Assembly: GCF_002694385.1 (NCBI RefSeq)
Contig: NZ_NZMB01000021.1
Location: forward strand, 42,570-106,569
Direction of reading: 5' to 3'
DNA length: 64,000 bases
Source of the DNA: Sneathiella sp.
GTDB lineage: Bacteria; Pseudomonadota; Alphaproteobacteria; Sneathiellales; Sneathiellaceae
In this document: positions 56,530-64,000 of the stretch, one piece after another
Layout of the letters: every line of letters starts with the position of its first letter
How positions within the stretch are numbered: the first letter of the stretch is position 1
Notes under the pieces: generated by a model
The model's input: the letters and a program-made list of their open reading frames with translations, nothing else
Told to the model about the DNA's origin: nothing
Database searches by the model: none
Program-made: the position numbers and the translations under genes

Positions 56530-56953
56530 TTATCTAATTCTGCTGGCGCCGGGCCCGGCGTTGCTTGCAAGGTATAGTTAAAAGCATCCTCAGTAAAAGA
56601 CCCTAACCCCCCTATCTGTAAGAGACATTAGAGGTTGAAAAAAATATGTCCATGGACTGCCGTTACAGTTTTTTTACACTATCCACGATTCCTGTGGAAA
56701 ACTTTGTGAATAAGCTGTCCGAAGACACCTGCAAGGCCGAGGAAACCTAGCCTTTCACGAAGATGCCTATTTTTTAATCAAAGTTATAACTATCTGAAAT
56801 AGTTGAATTTTTTAAAAGTCAAGGAAGCCTGCCGGAGTTTTTCGAGATTTTATTCGGGGGTAATTGCAGAATCAGCCCGATCCTCGCCCAATGTGCACAA
56901 CTATCGATGACATTTCCGAAAATTTTAGTGATTCCAGTCTCCTGACGCCATTT
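56530..56953. other. AT-rich intergenic region upstream of uvrC
   Basis: About 420 bases contain no supported gene. Around 56640-56850 there are long A/T runs (AATTTTTTAAAAGTC and similar), a small dyad AACTAT-CTGAA-ATAGTT, and the DnaA-box-like cluster described separately. It would hold the uvrC promoter. I see no LexA-type box in it. Confidence 0.7.
56679..56713. promoter_or_regulatory. Cluster of DnaA-box-like sequences
   Basis: TGTGGAAAA (56693-56701) and TGTGAATAA (56705-56713) both fit the complement of the DnaA consensus TTWTNCACA and are 12 bases apart. CTATCCACG (56679-56687) is a weaker opposite-strand match. AT-rich DNA follows. This could be a DnaA-controlled promoter or part of an origin; neither is established. 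Confidence 0.35.
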
Positions 56954-57370
56954 TCACCCTCTTGTGCGGAGAATTTCAACGCCGACACTCGAGGTGTTTT
57001 TGATGGCATTCAGCTTTTCGATTTTCACCGTCACGAGGCTAACCCGTTCATTGGCAAGACAGATCGCGGCTGTCCTTTCGGCGAGGGTCTCGACCAGGTT
57101 GACATGCTCCCCGGTTGCCATGCGAATGACATGATTTGTGATGGTCTCATAGCAGACGACATTTCTGTAGTTATCGTCAATCGGTCCGGTGGCATCGCTG
57201 ACCGTCATTTCAATATTGATGCGGACCGGCTGCGGCGTGGTTTTCTCATGGGAATAGACACCGATCAGCATGTCGATCACCAGATCGCGGATAAAGATCT
57301 TATGGGTCTTGCCGGGATTGACCAGCTTGTCAAGCGGGTGCAGAACGGTAAGCGGTGTCGATTTATTCAT
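56954..57370 (-). CDS. folB: Dihydroneopterin aldolase
   Basis: FolB cleaves dihydroneopterin in folate synthesis. The 138-residue protein shows IRDLVIDMLIGVYSHEKTTP (the family's start segment), then NYRNVVCYETITNHV, HVNLVETLAERTAAICL with the conserved VETLAE motif, and VTVKIEKLNAIKNTSSVGVE with the catalytic lysine region. It overlaps the SDR gene by 8 bases. Confidence 0.93.
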   Translation of the reverse strand: MNKSTPLTVLHPLDKLVNPGKTHKIFIRDLVIDMLIGVYSHEKTTPQPVRINIEMTVSDATGPIDDNYRNVVCYETITNHVIRMATGEHVNLVETLAERTAAICLANERVSLVTVKIEKLNAIKNTSSVGVEILRTRG

Positions 57371-58121
57371 GGGAAGTCTCCGCGTTCATCTGGCCGGATG
57401 TCGGCAGATGCTGACCGCCGTCGAGGGCGATAAATTCGCCGGTCATGGACCGGGCGTCGAGGATGAACAGCACGCCAAGGGCAATCTCTTCCGGGCTGGG
57501 ACCATAGCCGAGAGGGACGGACGCCTGCTCCGCCCGGAAATCATCGGCGCTTTGTCGGCTGTTCGCGAGCGTTGGTCCGGGCCCGATGGCATTGACCCGC
57601 ACCTGCGGGGCAAGCGCCATGGCTGCTGTCTGGGTGAGGGTCCACAGCCCGGTCTTGCTGAGGGTGTAGGACAGGAAATCGGGCCTGAGATTGAAGACCC
57701 GTTGATCCGCGATATTGATCACATTGCCCTTCTCGCCAGGCGGAAGCTGGCGGGCGAAATCCCGGGTCAGCAACAGCGGGGCAAGCAGATTTGTATCCAT
57801 ATGCGTATGAAAGCTCTCTGCCGTTACATCATGAAGGGTATCATTCTCGAACAGGGAAGCATTGTTGACAAGACAGTGCAGCGGGCCGAGGGCGTCCCGC
57901 GCCTCTGCTACAAGCCGCTGGACATCTGCGATCTCTGCAAGGTCGGCCTGTATGACCGCGGCACGGCCGCCACGCGCGGTGATTTCCCCGTGCAGCGTTT
58001 GCGCCGCATCCGCCGAATGGCGATAATGCAGGGCGACGCCCCAGCCCTTTTCCGCAAGCGCGCAGGCAATGGCCCGTCCGATACGCCGGCCCGCTCCGGT
58101 TATCAGCGCGTTTTTGGACAT
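57363..58121 (-). CDS. SDR-family oxidoreductase, probably a pteridine reductase (FolM-like)
   Basis: The 252-residue Rossmann enzyme has the coenzyme motif TGAGRRIGRAIACAL. The arginine after the glycines (TGxxxRxG) is typical of pteridine reductases and favours NADPH. Other motifs are LVNNASLFENDTL, the catalytic YTLSK and INIADQRVFNLRPDFL. FolM-type enzymes reduce dihydromonapterin or dihydrofolate, and the 8-base overlap with folB supports a pterin role. A generic SDR remains possible. Confidence 0.8.
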   Translation of the reverse strand: MSKNALITGAGRRIGRAIACALAEKGWGVALHYRHSADAAQTLHGEITARGGRAAVIQADLAEIADVQRLVAEARDALGPLHCLVNNASLFENDTLHDVTAESFHTHMDTNLLAPLLLTRDFARQLPPGEKGNVINIADQRVFNLRPDFLSYTLSKTGLWTLTQTAAMALAPQVRVNAIGPGPTLANSRQSADDFRAEQASVPLGYGPSPEEIALGVLFILDARSMTGEFIALDGGQHLPTSGQMNAETSHE

Positions 58122-58151
58122 GGTGGAATACCCCGGTGTTGCTGCCTGATA

Positions 58152-59117
58152 TTATGTGATGCCGGTCCCGGACATACCATAAAACTGAAGCAGGACATAG
58201 GTGACATAAGCCGCACAGAAAATTATTCCCACAATCCGGCCTATCCTGATGCGGAGCAGGAACAGTGGCACCAGCAGGAAGGAGACAAACAGCATTACCC
58301 AGAGATCAAAATGCAGGATCTGGAGCGGCGTTGCCATGGGCTCGATGATAACGGTGATACCGAGAATGGCGGCAATATTGAAGAAGTTGGAGCCGAGTAC
58401 ATTGCCGATGGCGACGTCACCATGGCGGCGAACGGCAGCGATGATGGAGGTCGCGAGCTCGGGCAGGGAGGTGCCGAGCGCAACGAGGGTAAGACCGATA
58501 ATTTCATCGGAAACACCGGCGGCGCGGGCAATCATTTCCGCCCCGCCAATCAGCAGATGCGAGCCAAGCACCAGCCCCACCAACCCCATAAGAATGAACA
58601 GCAGGCTGAAGCCCAGATGTTTGGGCATATTCTGCTCATATTCTTCAAGAGCTTCATCCACATCCTTGGCGCCTTCTTTCCGCGCCCGAATGTAGGAGGT
58701 GACAATGACGGTAATGAGGAAGGTGACAAAGATGACGCCCTGCCAGAAACCGATGACCCCCATCCAGGCAAAGGCAATCAGCATAAGCGAGGCGGCCAGC
58801 ATGAAACAGGTATCCCGCGTTGCCGAGCGGGGATCGCCGAAGAGCGGATAGATAAGCGCAGGCAGGCCCATCACGAGGAGGATATTGGCGATATTGCTGC
58901 CGACCACATTACCGAAGGCGATGCCCGGCATACCATCGAGAGCGGCCTGAACCGAAACCACGAGTTCCGGCGCTGATGTACCGAAGGCAACAACTGTAAA
59001 GCCGATCAGAAGTTTGGAAACACCGGCGTGTTCAGCAAGAGAAACAGCCCCTCGAACCAGAAGTTCGCCGCAGACCAGTAGAATAACCAGCCCCGCAGCC
59101 ACCTGTAGATACATCAT
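58152..59117 (-). CDS. CaCA-family Na+/Ca2+ exchanger-like protein
   Basis: The 321-residue membrane protein has two inverted alpha repeats: AFGTSAPELVVSVQAALDG with GNVVGSNIANILLVMG, and ALGTSLPELATSIIAAVRRH with GNVLGSNFFNIAAILG. An acidic loop (DVDEALEEYEQNMPKH) separates the halves. The YrbG group is the closest family; the ion is presumed calcium. I use the ATG at 59117 (MMYLQVAAG); the TTG at 59126 is an alternative. Confidence 0.93.
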   Translation of the reverse strand: MMYLQVAAGLVILLVCGELLVRGAVSLAEHAGVSKLLIGFTVVAFGTSAPELVVSVQAALDGMPGIAFGNVVGSNIANILLVMGLPALIYPLFGDPRSATRDTCFMLAASLMLIAFAWMGVIGFWQGVIFVTFLITVIVTSYIRARKEGAKDVDEALEEYEQNMPKHLGFSLLFILMGLVGLVLGSHLLIGGAEMIARAAGVSDEIIGLTLVALGTSLPELATSIIAAVRRHGDVAIGNVLGSNFFNIAAILGITVIIEPMATPLQILHFDLWVMLFVSFLLVPLFLLRIRIGRIVGIIFCAAYVTYVLLQFYGMSGTGIT

Positions 59118-59320
59118 ATTGCACAAACACCCTGGAGCTTATTCTCTGTCGCCGTCATATCGTCGCTGCAGCCCCGTCAAGACAATTCATTGTTATATAG
59201 ACACGACCCTTTGCCTGTAAAAGGGCAAAAAACACTAAAAATTGCATTTTCTGGCGGGGGCGATCCGGAGGATCCGGGACGTCAGGAAAACAGAGAGATG
59301 CCGTTCCGGCTGTTGAAATG

Positions 59321-60247
59321 TCAGTATTTTCGCTCGATAGAAAATCCGTGTTTACGCAGGAGGAAAAGAACCCCCTCCGCGCCGGGCAGGTGCAGGGCGC
59401 CGATGCCGACGAAGGCGTTCCCTTTTGCAAGCTCCGGCAGCATGCGTTCCACCATGCGACGGTTGCGCTTGTCGATCAGCTCCTCCGTCATGACCCGATC
59501 AAGGTCGGGGCTTGCCGTTTTGAGCGTTTCTTCAAGATCGCAGGCGATCCAGCCGGTCCGCCCGGCAAGATAATGGCTGGTCAATGTTTCCAGCTCTTCA
59601 TTCAAGCGCGGGTTTTCCGAAATAGCCTGATCCAGATATTCGATCTGCACGGTTTCGGGCATCGCATCAAAAATCGCAAGCTGCTCGTCATTGCTTTCAA
59701 GGGCAAGTACGCGCTTGCCCGTTTGCAGCGCGGATTTTTCCAACTCCTTGTCGAGCAGGGTGAGGGGCTGGCCGGTTGCCGGGTCAGGCGGCGGTTGACT
59801 GATAACGGCCGCCGCCGCCCATATTTTGAAACGGTCGAGCGTGTCTGCCGTCAGGCCATAGCGTTCTGCGATGCCGAGCAGGCGGCCGAACCGCGCATCG
59901 CCGAGCCGTGCCCTAAGACTGTCCCCGGTGGGCAGCAGCATGAGCGCGCGTGAGCGGGCGATGTCATTGTCTCTCAGGGAGGTTTCAAAAATGGCCGTGC
60001 CCGCCCCGGTAAAGGCCTGCATGACAATTCCCGGCAAATGCAGGATGCGGGGGTCCTTCGAATGCATGGTGCCAAAAACATAATTCGTCGGAATACCGTC
60101 TTTCGATACTTTCCAGAGCCTGCCCTGATCGAACGGCCGCGCGGCGCAGTTTTCGGGCGCGGGGGATTTTGCAGGCAGCGGCCCGGGCCAGCCCGTTGTG
60201 AAAAGAAGCAGGGTGACCGTGAAAAATATCTTTGAAAGCAAGGGCAT
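59321..60247 (-). CDS. TraB/GumN family protein, exported
   Basis: The 308-residue protein has a signal peptide (LLSKIFFTVTLLLFTTGWPG) and the TraB/GumN fold. It shows NYVFGTMHSKDPRILHLPG near the start, the central helical region and a C-terminal GNAFVGIGALHLPGAEGVLF. The two conserved GxxH motifs are thought to form a metal-dependent peptidase-like site. Its role is unknown. It is divergent from modA. Confidence 0.9.
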   Translation of the reverse strand: MPLLSKIFFTVTLLLFTTGWPGPLPAKSPAPENCAARPFDQGRLWKVSKDGIPTNYVFGTMHSKDPRILHLPGIVMQAFTGAGTAIFETSLRDNDIARSRALMLLPTGDSLRARLGDARFGRLLGIAERYGLTADTLDRFKIWAAAAVISQPPPDPATGQPLTLLDKELEKSALQTGKRVLALESNDEQLAIFDAMPETVQIEYLDQAISENPRLNEELETLTSHYLAGRTGWIACDLEETLKTASPDLDRVMTEELIDKRNRRMVERMLPELAKGNAFVGIGALHLPGAEGVLFLLRKHGFSIERKY

Positions 60248-60275
60248 GAATGACTCAATATCTTGTACTGTCGAA

Positions 60276-60291
60276 AGTCTATCAATAGACT
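60276..60291. promoter_or_regulatory. Palindrome between gumN-type gene and modA
   Basis: AGTCTAT (60276-60282), CA, ATAGACT (60285-60291) is a perfect 7-base dyad in a 91-base divergent gap. It does not look like the E. coli ModE site. It is a candidate operator for either gene. Confidence 0.35.
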
Positions 60292-60338
60292 ATCATATTA
60301 TTTCACGTTTCACGAATTGCCCGGAGGGGGCTGTCATA

Positions 60339-61127
60339 ATGGCTGCCGATTTGAAAAAAAGAAATATATGGCGCGCACTGCTTTTGCTGGCCATCTTGCT
60401 GCCTTTCTCCGGTCCGGCCCGCGCGGCGGGGGATGAGGTCGTCGTTTTTGCGGCAGCCAGCATGACGGAAACCATATCGTCCCTGGGCGAGAGGTTCGAG
60501 GAGAAGCCCGGCCTGCCGGTGATTGCCTCCTTCGCGGGGAGCGGGACGCTGGCCCGCCAGATCAGCGAGGGCGCCCCGGCCAATGTTTTTGTGTCAGCAA
60601 ATATGAAATGGCTGCAATTTCTGGATGACGAAAAGATGCTGGTGCCGGGCAGTCTGGTGACCATGGCGTCCAACAGCCTTGTGCTGGTTGCGCCGAAGGA
60701 AACCCCCGAAGTGATGGATTTTGATGTTGCAAAATTGCCGGAGCTTCTGGGCGATGGCCGTCTTGCCATTGGCGATCCGGAAAGCGTGCCGGTCGGCACC
60801 TATAGCAAGGGGGCGCTGGAAAATCTCGGCCTGTGGGAAGACGTGCAGAAAAAGGCCGTCATGTTGCCGAATGTCCGGGCCGTGCTGGCGCTGGTGGAGC
60901 GGGGCGAGGTGCCTTACGCCATTATTTACGGCACCGATCTCAAGCTGGCGAAAAATATCCGGCTGGTGACAACCTTCCCCGAGGAGTCCCATCCGCCGAT
61001 TGTTTATGGCATGGCCCTGATCAAGGATCATGACACCCATTCCGCCAAGCAGTTCTATGACTTCATCCAGTCCGATGAGGGCGGGGAGATCATTCGCAGC
61101 TTCGGCTTTATGGCAGTGGAAAACTGA
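60339..61127 (+). CDS. modA: Molybdate-binding periplasmic protein ModA
   Basis: ModA captures molybdate or tungstate for the ModBC transporter. The ATG at 60339 follows CGGAGGGGG by 8 bases and gives 262 residues with a signal peptide (WRALLLLAILLPFSGPARAA). Motifs are VVFAAASMTETISSLG, ASFAGSGTLARQISEGAPAN and AIGDPESVPVGTYSKGAL. modB and modC are not adjacent; uvrB converges 9 bases downstream. The molybdopterin genes at 51.5-54 kb give it a metabolic context. Confidence 0.93.
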   Translation: MAADLKKRNIWRALLLLAILLPFSGPARAAGDEVVVFAAASMTETISSLGERFEEKPGLPVIASFAGSGTLARQISEGAPANVFVSANMKWLQFLDDEKMLVPGSLVTMASNSLVLVAPKETPEVMDFDVAKLPELLGDGRLAIGDPESVPVGTYSKGALENLGLWEDVQKKAVMLPNVRAVLALVERGEVPYAIIYGTDLKLAKNIRLVTTFPEESHPPIVYGMALIKDHDTHSAKQFYDFIQSDEGGEIIRSFGFMAVEN

Positions 61128-61136
61128 TCCGTCGCG

Positions 61137-63308
61137 TCAGTTTCGGCTGCGCCCGCCCAGCACATGCGCGGTGCCGGCCTTGCCCTTGCGGGACCGGCCT
61201 TGTGGCCTCCCGCTGTTGGGGCCGCCGATGCCCAGTTCCCGGTCCTGCAATTTCTTGATTTCATCGCGCAGGCGGGCGGCCTCCTCAAATTCCAGATTTT
61301 CGGCGGCGCCGCGCATCTTCTTCTCCATATCCTCGATATGCGCCGTGAGGTTATGGCCAATCATATGGCTCGCCTCTTCCAGGCCCAAGCTCACATTATA
61401 GTGGTCCTGTTCATAGACGCTTTGCATGATATCGCCGATATTCTTGCGCACCGACATGGGGGTGATGCCATGCTCCGCATTGAACGCTTCCTGCTTGTCC
61501 TTACGCCGTTTGGTTTCATCCAGGGCGAACTGCATGCTTTTGGTGATTTTGTCCGCATAGAGAATAACACGGCCATCGACATTTCGCGCGGCGCGGCCGA
61601 TTGTCTGGATCAGTGAGGTGGCGGAGCGCAGGAACCCTTCTTTGTCCGCATCCAATATGGCGACAAGGGCGCATTCGGGAATATCCAGCCCCTCCCGCAG
61701 CAGATTGATGCCGACCAGCACATCGAAGGTGCCAAGGCGCAGATCCCGGATAATCTCGATCCGTTCCAGCGTGTCGATATCCGAATGCAGATAGCGCACC
61801 TTGATGCCGTTCTCATGAAAATATTCGGTCAGATCCTCCGCCATTTTCTTGGTGAGGGTGGTGACCAGCACCCGCTCCCCCTTGGCGGCGCAAAGCTTGC
61901 ACTCGCGCATCAGATCATCGACCTGCTGCGACACGGGGCGGATGATGCAGTCCGGATCGGTCAGGCCGGTCGGGCGGATCACTTGTTCGACAAAACTGCC
62001 GCCGGTGCGTTCCATCTCCCACGGGCCGGGGGTGGCCGAGACGAAAATCGTCTGTGGGCGCATGGTCTCCCATTCCTCGAATTTCAGCGGTCGGTTATCC
62101 ATGCAGGAGGGCAGGCGGAAGCCATATTCCGACAGGGTGGATTTTCGGCGGAAGTCGCCGCGATACATGGCGCCGATCTGGCTAACGGTGACATGGCTTT
62201 CATCGACCATCAAAATCGCATTGTCGGGCAGATATTCAAACAGCGTCGGCGGCGGCTCCCCGGGGCCGCGTCCGGACAGATAGCGGGAATAATTCTCAAT
62301 CCCGGCGCAGGCGCCCGTCGCCTCCATCATTTCAAGGTCAAATGTGGTCCGCTGCTCCAGCCGCTGCGCTTCCAGCAGCTTGTTCTGCGCCTCGAACTCG
62401 GCGAGGCGGGATTTCAGCTCCTTTTTAATCAGCTCCTGCGCTTGCCGCAGGGTCGGTTTCGGCGTCACATAATGGCTGTTGGCATAGATGCGGACTTCCT
62501 TGAGGCTGCCGCTCTTCTCTCCCGTCAGCGGGTCAAACTCGACAATCGCCTCCAACTCGTCGCCGAACAGCGACAGCCGCCACGCGCGATCTTCCAGATG
62601 GGCGGGAAAAATTTCGATAGTGTCGCCGCGCACGCGGAAGGTGCCGCGGGTGAAGCTGGCGTCATTGCGCCGGTACTGGATTTCGACAAGCTGGCGCAGC
62701 AGATGCTGGCGGTCATAATTTTCGCCGACCTTCAGATCCATGGTCATCTCGCTATAGGTCTCCACCGATCCGATACCATAGATACAGGAGACGGAGGCGA
62801 CGATGATCACGTCATCGCGTTCCAGCAGCGCGCGGGTCGCGCTATGGCGCAGCCGGTCGATCTGCTCATTCACCGAGGCGTCTTTTTCGATATAGGTATC
62901 GGTGCGCGCCACATAGGCTTCCGGCTGGTAATAGTCATAGTAGGAGACGAAATATTCCACCGCGTTGTTGGGGAAGAAGGCTTTCATCTCCCCGTAAAGC
63001 TGCGCGGCGAGGGTCTTGTTATGGGCGAGGATCAGTGTCGGCCGTTGCAGTTTTTCAATCACCTTGGCCATGGTGAAGGTCTTGCCGGACCCTGTGACAC
63101 CGAGCAGAACCTGGTCGCGTTCCTGCTGTTTCAGCCCGTCCACAAGCCCGGCGATGGCCTCCGGCTGGTCGCCCGCCGGCTCATATTCCGAGACCACTTC
63201 GAACGGGATGCCGCCTTCCGATTTCTCGGGCCGGGCGGGCCGGTGCGGGATAAAAATCGCCGGGGCTTCTTCCAGAGTCATTGTTTCCGGTTTGTTCTCT
63301 TTCTGCAT
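61137..63308 (-). CDS. uvrB: Excinuclease ABC subunit B
   Basis: UvrB is the damage-verifying helicase-like subunit of nucleotide excision repair. I use the ATG at 63308 ([14 protein letters not shown], 723 residues); an ATG at 63344 would add 12 residues. Motifs are [14 protein letters not shown] (Walker A), [14 protein letters not shown]-type text ([19 protein letters not shown]), [17 protein letters not shown] and [40 protein letters not shown] and a C-terminal UVR motif ([20 protein letters not shown]) complete it. A basic tail is added at the end. Confidence 0.97.
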   Translation of the reverse strand: MQKENKPETMTLEEAPAIFIPHRPARPEKSEGGIPFEVVSEYEPAGDQPEAIAGLVDGLKQQERDQVLLGVTGSGKTFTMAKVIEKLQRPTLILAHNKTLAAQLYGEMKAFFPNNAVEYFVSYYDYYQPEAYVARTDTYIEKDASVNEQIDRLRHSATRALLERDDVIIVASVSCIYGIGSVETYSEMTMDLKVGENYDRQHLLRQLVEIQYRRNDASFTRGTFRVRGDTIEIFPAHLEDRAWRLSLFGDELEAIVEFDPLTGEKSGSLKEVRIYANSHYVTPKPTLRQAQELIKKELKSRLAEFEAQNKLLEAQRLEQRTTFDLEMMEATGACAGIENYSRYLSGRGPGEPPPTLFEYLPDNAILMVDESHVTVSQIGAMYRGDFRRKSTLSEYGFRLPSCMDNRPLKFEEWETMRPQTIFVSATPGPWEMERTGGSFVEQVIRPTGLTDPDCIIRPVSQQVDDLMRECKLCAAKGERVLVTTLTKKMAEDLTEYFHENGIKVRYLHSDIDTLERIEIIRDLRLGTFDVLVGINLLREGLDIPECALVAILDADKEGFLRSATSLIQTIGRAARNVDGRVILYADKITKSMQFALDETKRRKDKQEAFNAEHGITPMSVRKNIGDIMQSVYEQDHYNVSLGLEEASHMIGHNLTAHIEDMEKKMRGAAENLEFEEAARLRDEIKKLQDRELGIGGPNSGRPQGRSRKGKAGTAHVLGGRSRN

Positions 63309-63468
63309 GATCCGTTTATAGGCCAAAGGGGCACGGATTTCCATCCATAATATGGGGTCGGTGAAAGCTTATTCCAGTTGTCCGGAAAAATCAGCGGAAA
63401 AAGGGTTCGGGTTGCCCGGAGCCTGCGGACAGGAAGGGTGCAGTTGATGCTCCGGGCTGGGGGGTAAC

Positions 63469-63699
63469 TCAGGACTGCCAGAACGGCTTTTCGGTTTCGG
63501 GGCGGACATCCGCAAATGTCAGGCCGACATCGGTTAAGTCATGTTTGTCCATATCCGCAAGATGGATGCGCTCTGCCGCGCGTTGCTGCCATTGCAGGAT
63601 CAGCGATGCCGCGGCGCTCACAACGCTGCGAAAGCCATACCGGCTGACGACCGGAGAAAAATGCAGGTTTCTGCCATTTACGTTGCTTTTTACAGACAT
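63469..63699 (-). CDS. DUF1127 domain protein
   Basis: The 76-residue protein carries a C-terminal DUF1127 (YjiS-like) domain, [20 protein letters not shown] followed by [20 protein letters not shown] and FW. Small arginine-rich DUF1127 proteins in alphaproteobacteria have been linked to RNA binding and phosphate or carbon control; the role here is not known. AAGGAAAA precedes the ATG. It is divergent from a LysR regulator with a shared operator region. Confidence 0.88.
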   Translation of the reverse strand: MSVKSNVNGRNLHFSPVVSRYGFRSVVSAAASLILQWQQRAAERIHLADMDKHDLTDVGLTFADVRPETEKPFWQS

Positions 63700-63805
63700 T
63701 TTACTTTTCCTTCAAAAAACAGGGCGGCGCCCTTCGCCGCATCACATCGGCTCTTATCAATGGCGTATATTTGTCAATTTCAGGGGTTGATTGCAAACGA
63801 CAAAA

Positions 63806-63833
63806 TCTAATAAAATGTATTAGAATTTCTAAT
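63806..63833. promoter_or_regulatory. LysR-type operator between DUF1127 gene and LysR gene
   Basis: TCTAATA (63806-63812), AAATG, TATTAGA (63818-63824) is a perfect dyad. A third half-site TCTAAT (63828-63833) pairs again with ATTAGA. The layout fits LysR regulators, which bind dyads and an adjacent half-site. It ends 18 bases before the LysR start and is upstream of the divergent DUF1127 gene, so I infer autoregulation and control of that gene. Confidence 0.6.
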
Positions 63834-63851
63834 CTGAAAAGGGATCCGGAA

Positions 63852-64000
63852 ATGCGCCTTCCCCCGTTGAAAGCCGTCCGCAGTTTTGAGGCCGCGGCCC
63901 GGCATTTGAGTTTTTCCAAGGCGGCGGATGAGCTGTTTGTGACGCCCGCGGCGGTCAGCCATCAGGTCAAGGCGCTGGAGGAATGGCTGGGGGTGCCGCT
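63852..64000 (+). CDS. LysR-family transcriptional regulator (GcvA-like), 3' truncated by the window
   Basis: Only the first 49 codons are present. They encode [20 protein letters not shown] and then [20 protein letters not shown], the N-terminal winged helix of LysR proteins, in the form seen in the GcvA group. AAAGGGATCCGGAA precedes the ATG. The gene runs off the window end, so the effector domain cannot be described. Confidence 0.92.
   Translation, partial: MRLPPLKAVRSFEAAARHLSFSKAADELFVTPAAVSHQVKALEEWLGVP

Noticed and set aside
57270-58976. 568-codon plus-strand open frame over folB, the SDR gene and the exchanger gene
   Set aside because: It spans three well-supported genes on the other strand and has reverse-frame composition.
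61785-63350. 521-codon plus-strand open frame over uvrB
   Set aside because: It is antisense to conserved uvrB motifs and has no domain of its own.
63309-63468. Search for a LexA box upstream of uvrB
   Set aside because: GTTC occurs once, but no second copy lies seven bases away.

Overview
The window is a dense, almost fully coding piece of an alphaproteobacterial chromosome. It has high GC with a strong GCG/GGC/CTG codon bias. The evidence for the class is the complete dcw cluster from mraZ to ftsZ, an alpha-type FtsZ with a long linker and a C-terminal [11 protein letters not shown] peptide, the fixHIS assembly genes for cbb3 oxidase, an alpha-type fbc operon (Rieske, cytochrome b, cytochrome c1), and a PetP/PetR-like regulator pair. 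I cannot place it to genus. I saw no rRNA, tRNA, CRISPR array, insertion sequence or prophage.

Layout. Bases 1-2830 hold the end of fixH, then fixI and the short fixS. Bases 2926-5303 hold a DjlA-like co-chaperone, an EamA-type exporter and an AmpD-like amidase. The RNase P RNA gene (5330-5706) follows, with its promoter overlapping the end of ampD. About 590 bases of regulatory DNA then precede mraZ. Sixteen cell-division and peptidoglycan genes run from 6301 to 24951 (mraZ rsmH ftsL ftsI murE murF mraY murD ftsW murG murC murB ddl ftsQ ftsA ftsZ), most overlapping by 1-14 bases, and end at a strong terminator. hemF and trmL lie on the minus strand. petABC (26853-29393) and mtnP-apt follow on the plus strand, then a LysE-type exporter and a VOC protein.

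From 32541 to 42871 the genes lie on the minus strand: a dienelactone hydrolase, an NfeD/SPFH pair, two tandem MaoC hydratases, prs-rplY-pth-ychF, and lgt with a MidA-like methyltransferase, pgeF, a 21-residue membrane peptide and a lipoprotein. A plus-strand group (ubiK, ybjN, proC, csaA and two coiled-coil proteins) follows. Next comes a three-gene MarR/response regulator/histidine kinase module, divergent from ilvE, and a Sel1-type envelope protein. The rest is DNA repair and cofactor synthesis: uvrC-pgsA-mobB/moeA fusion-moaD-moaE, an SDR-folB pair, a CaCA exchanger, a TraB/GumN protein, modA, uvrB, a DUF1127 protein and the start of a LysR regulator.

How the parts relate. The dcw genes make lipid II and the divisome, ampD recycles wall fragments, and lgt matures lipoproteins. 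fixHIS, petABC and hemF supply the respiratory chain and its heme. Three molybdopterin genes and modA serve molybdenum enzymes. The most interesting non-coding DNA is upstream of mraZ. Six CCA triplets lie at exact 10-base spacing, which is an MraZ-type operator on the minus strand. Upstream of it is a GAAC-N7-GAAC sequence, the form of the alphaproteobacterial LexA box. Other unannotated items are the 21-residue peptide overlapping the lipoprotein start, a 16-codon leader before ftsA, several perfect dyads in divergent promoters, and a DnaA-box-like cluster upstream of uvrC.
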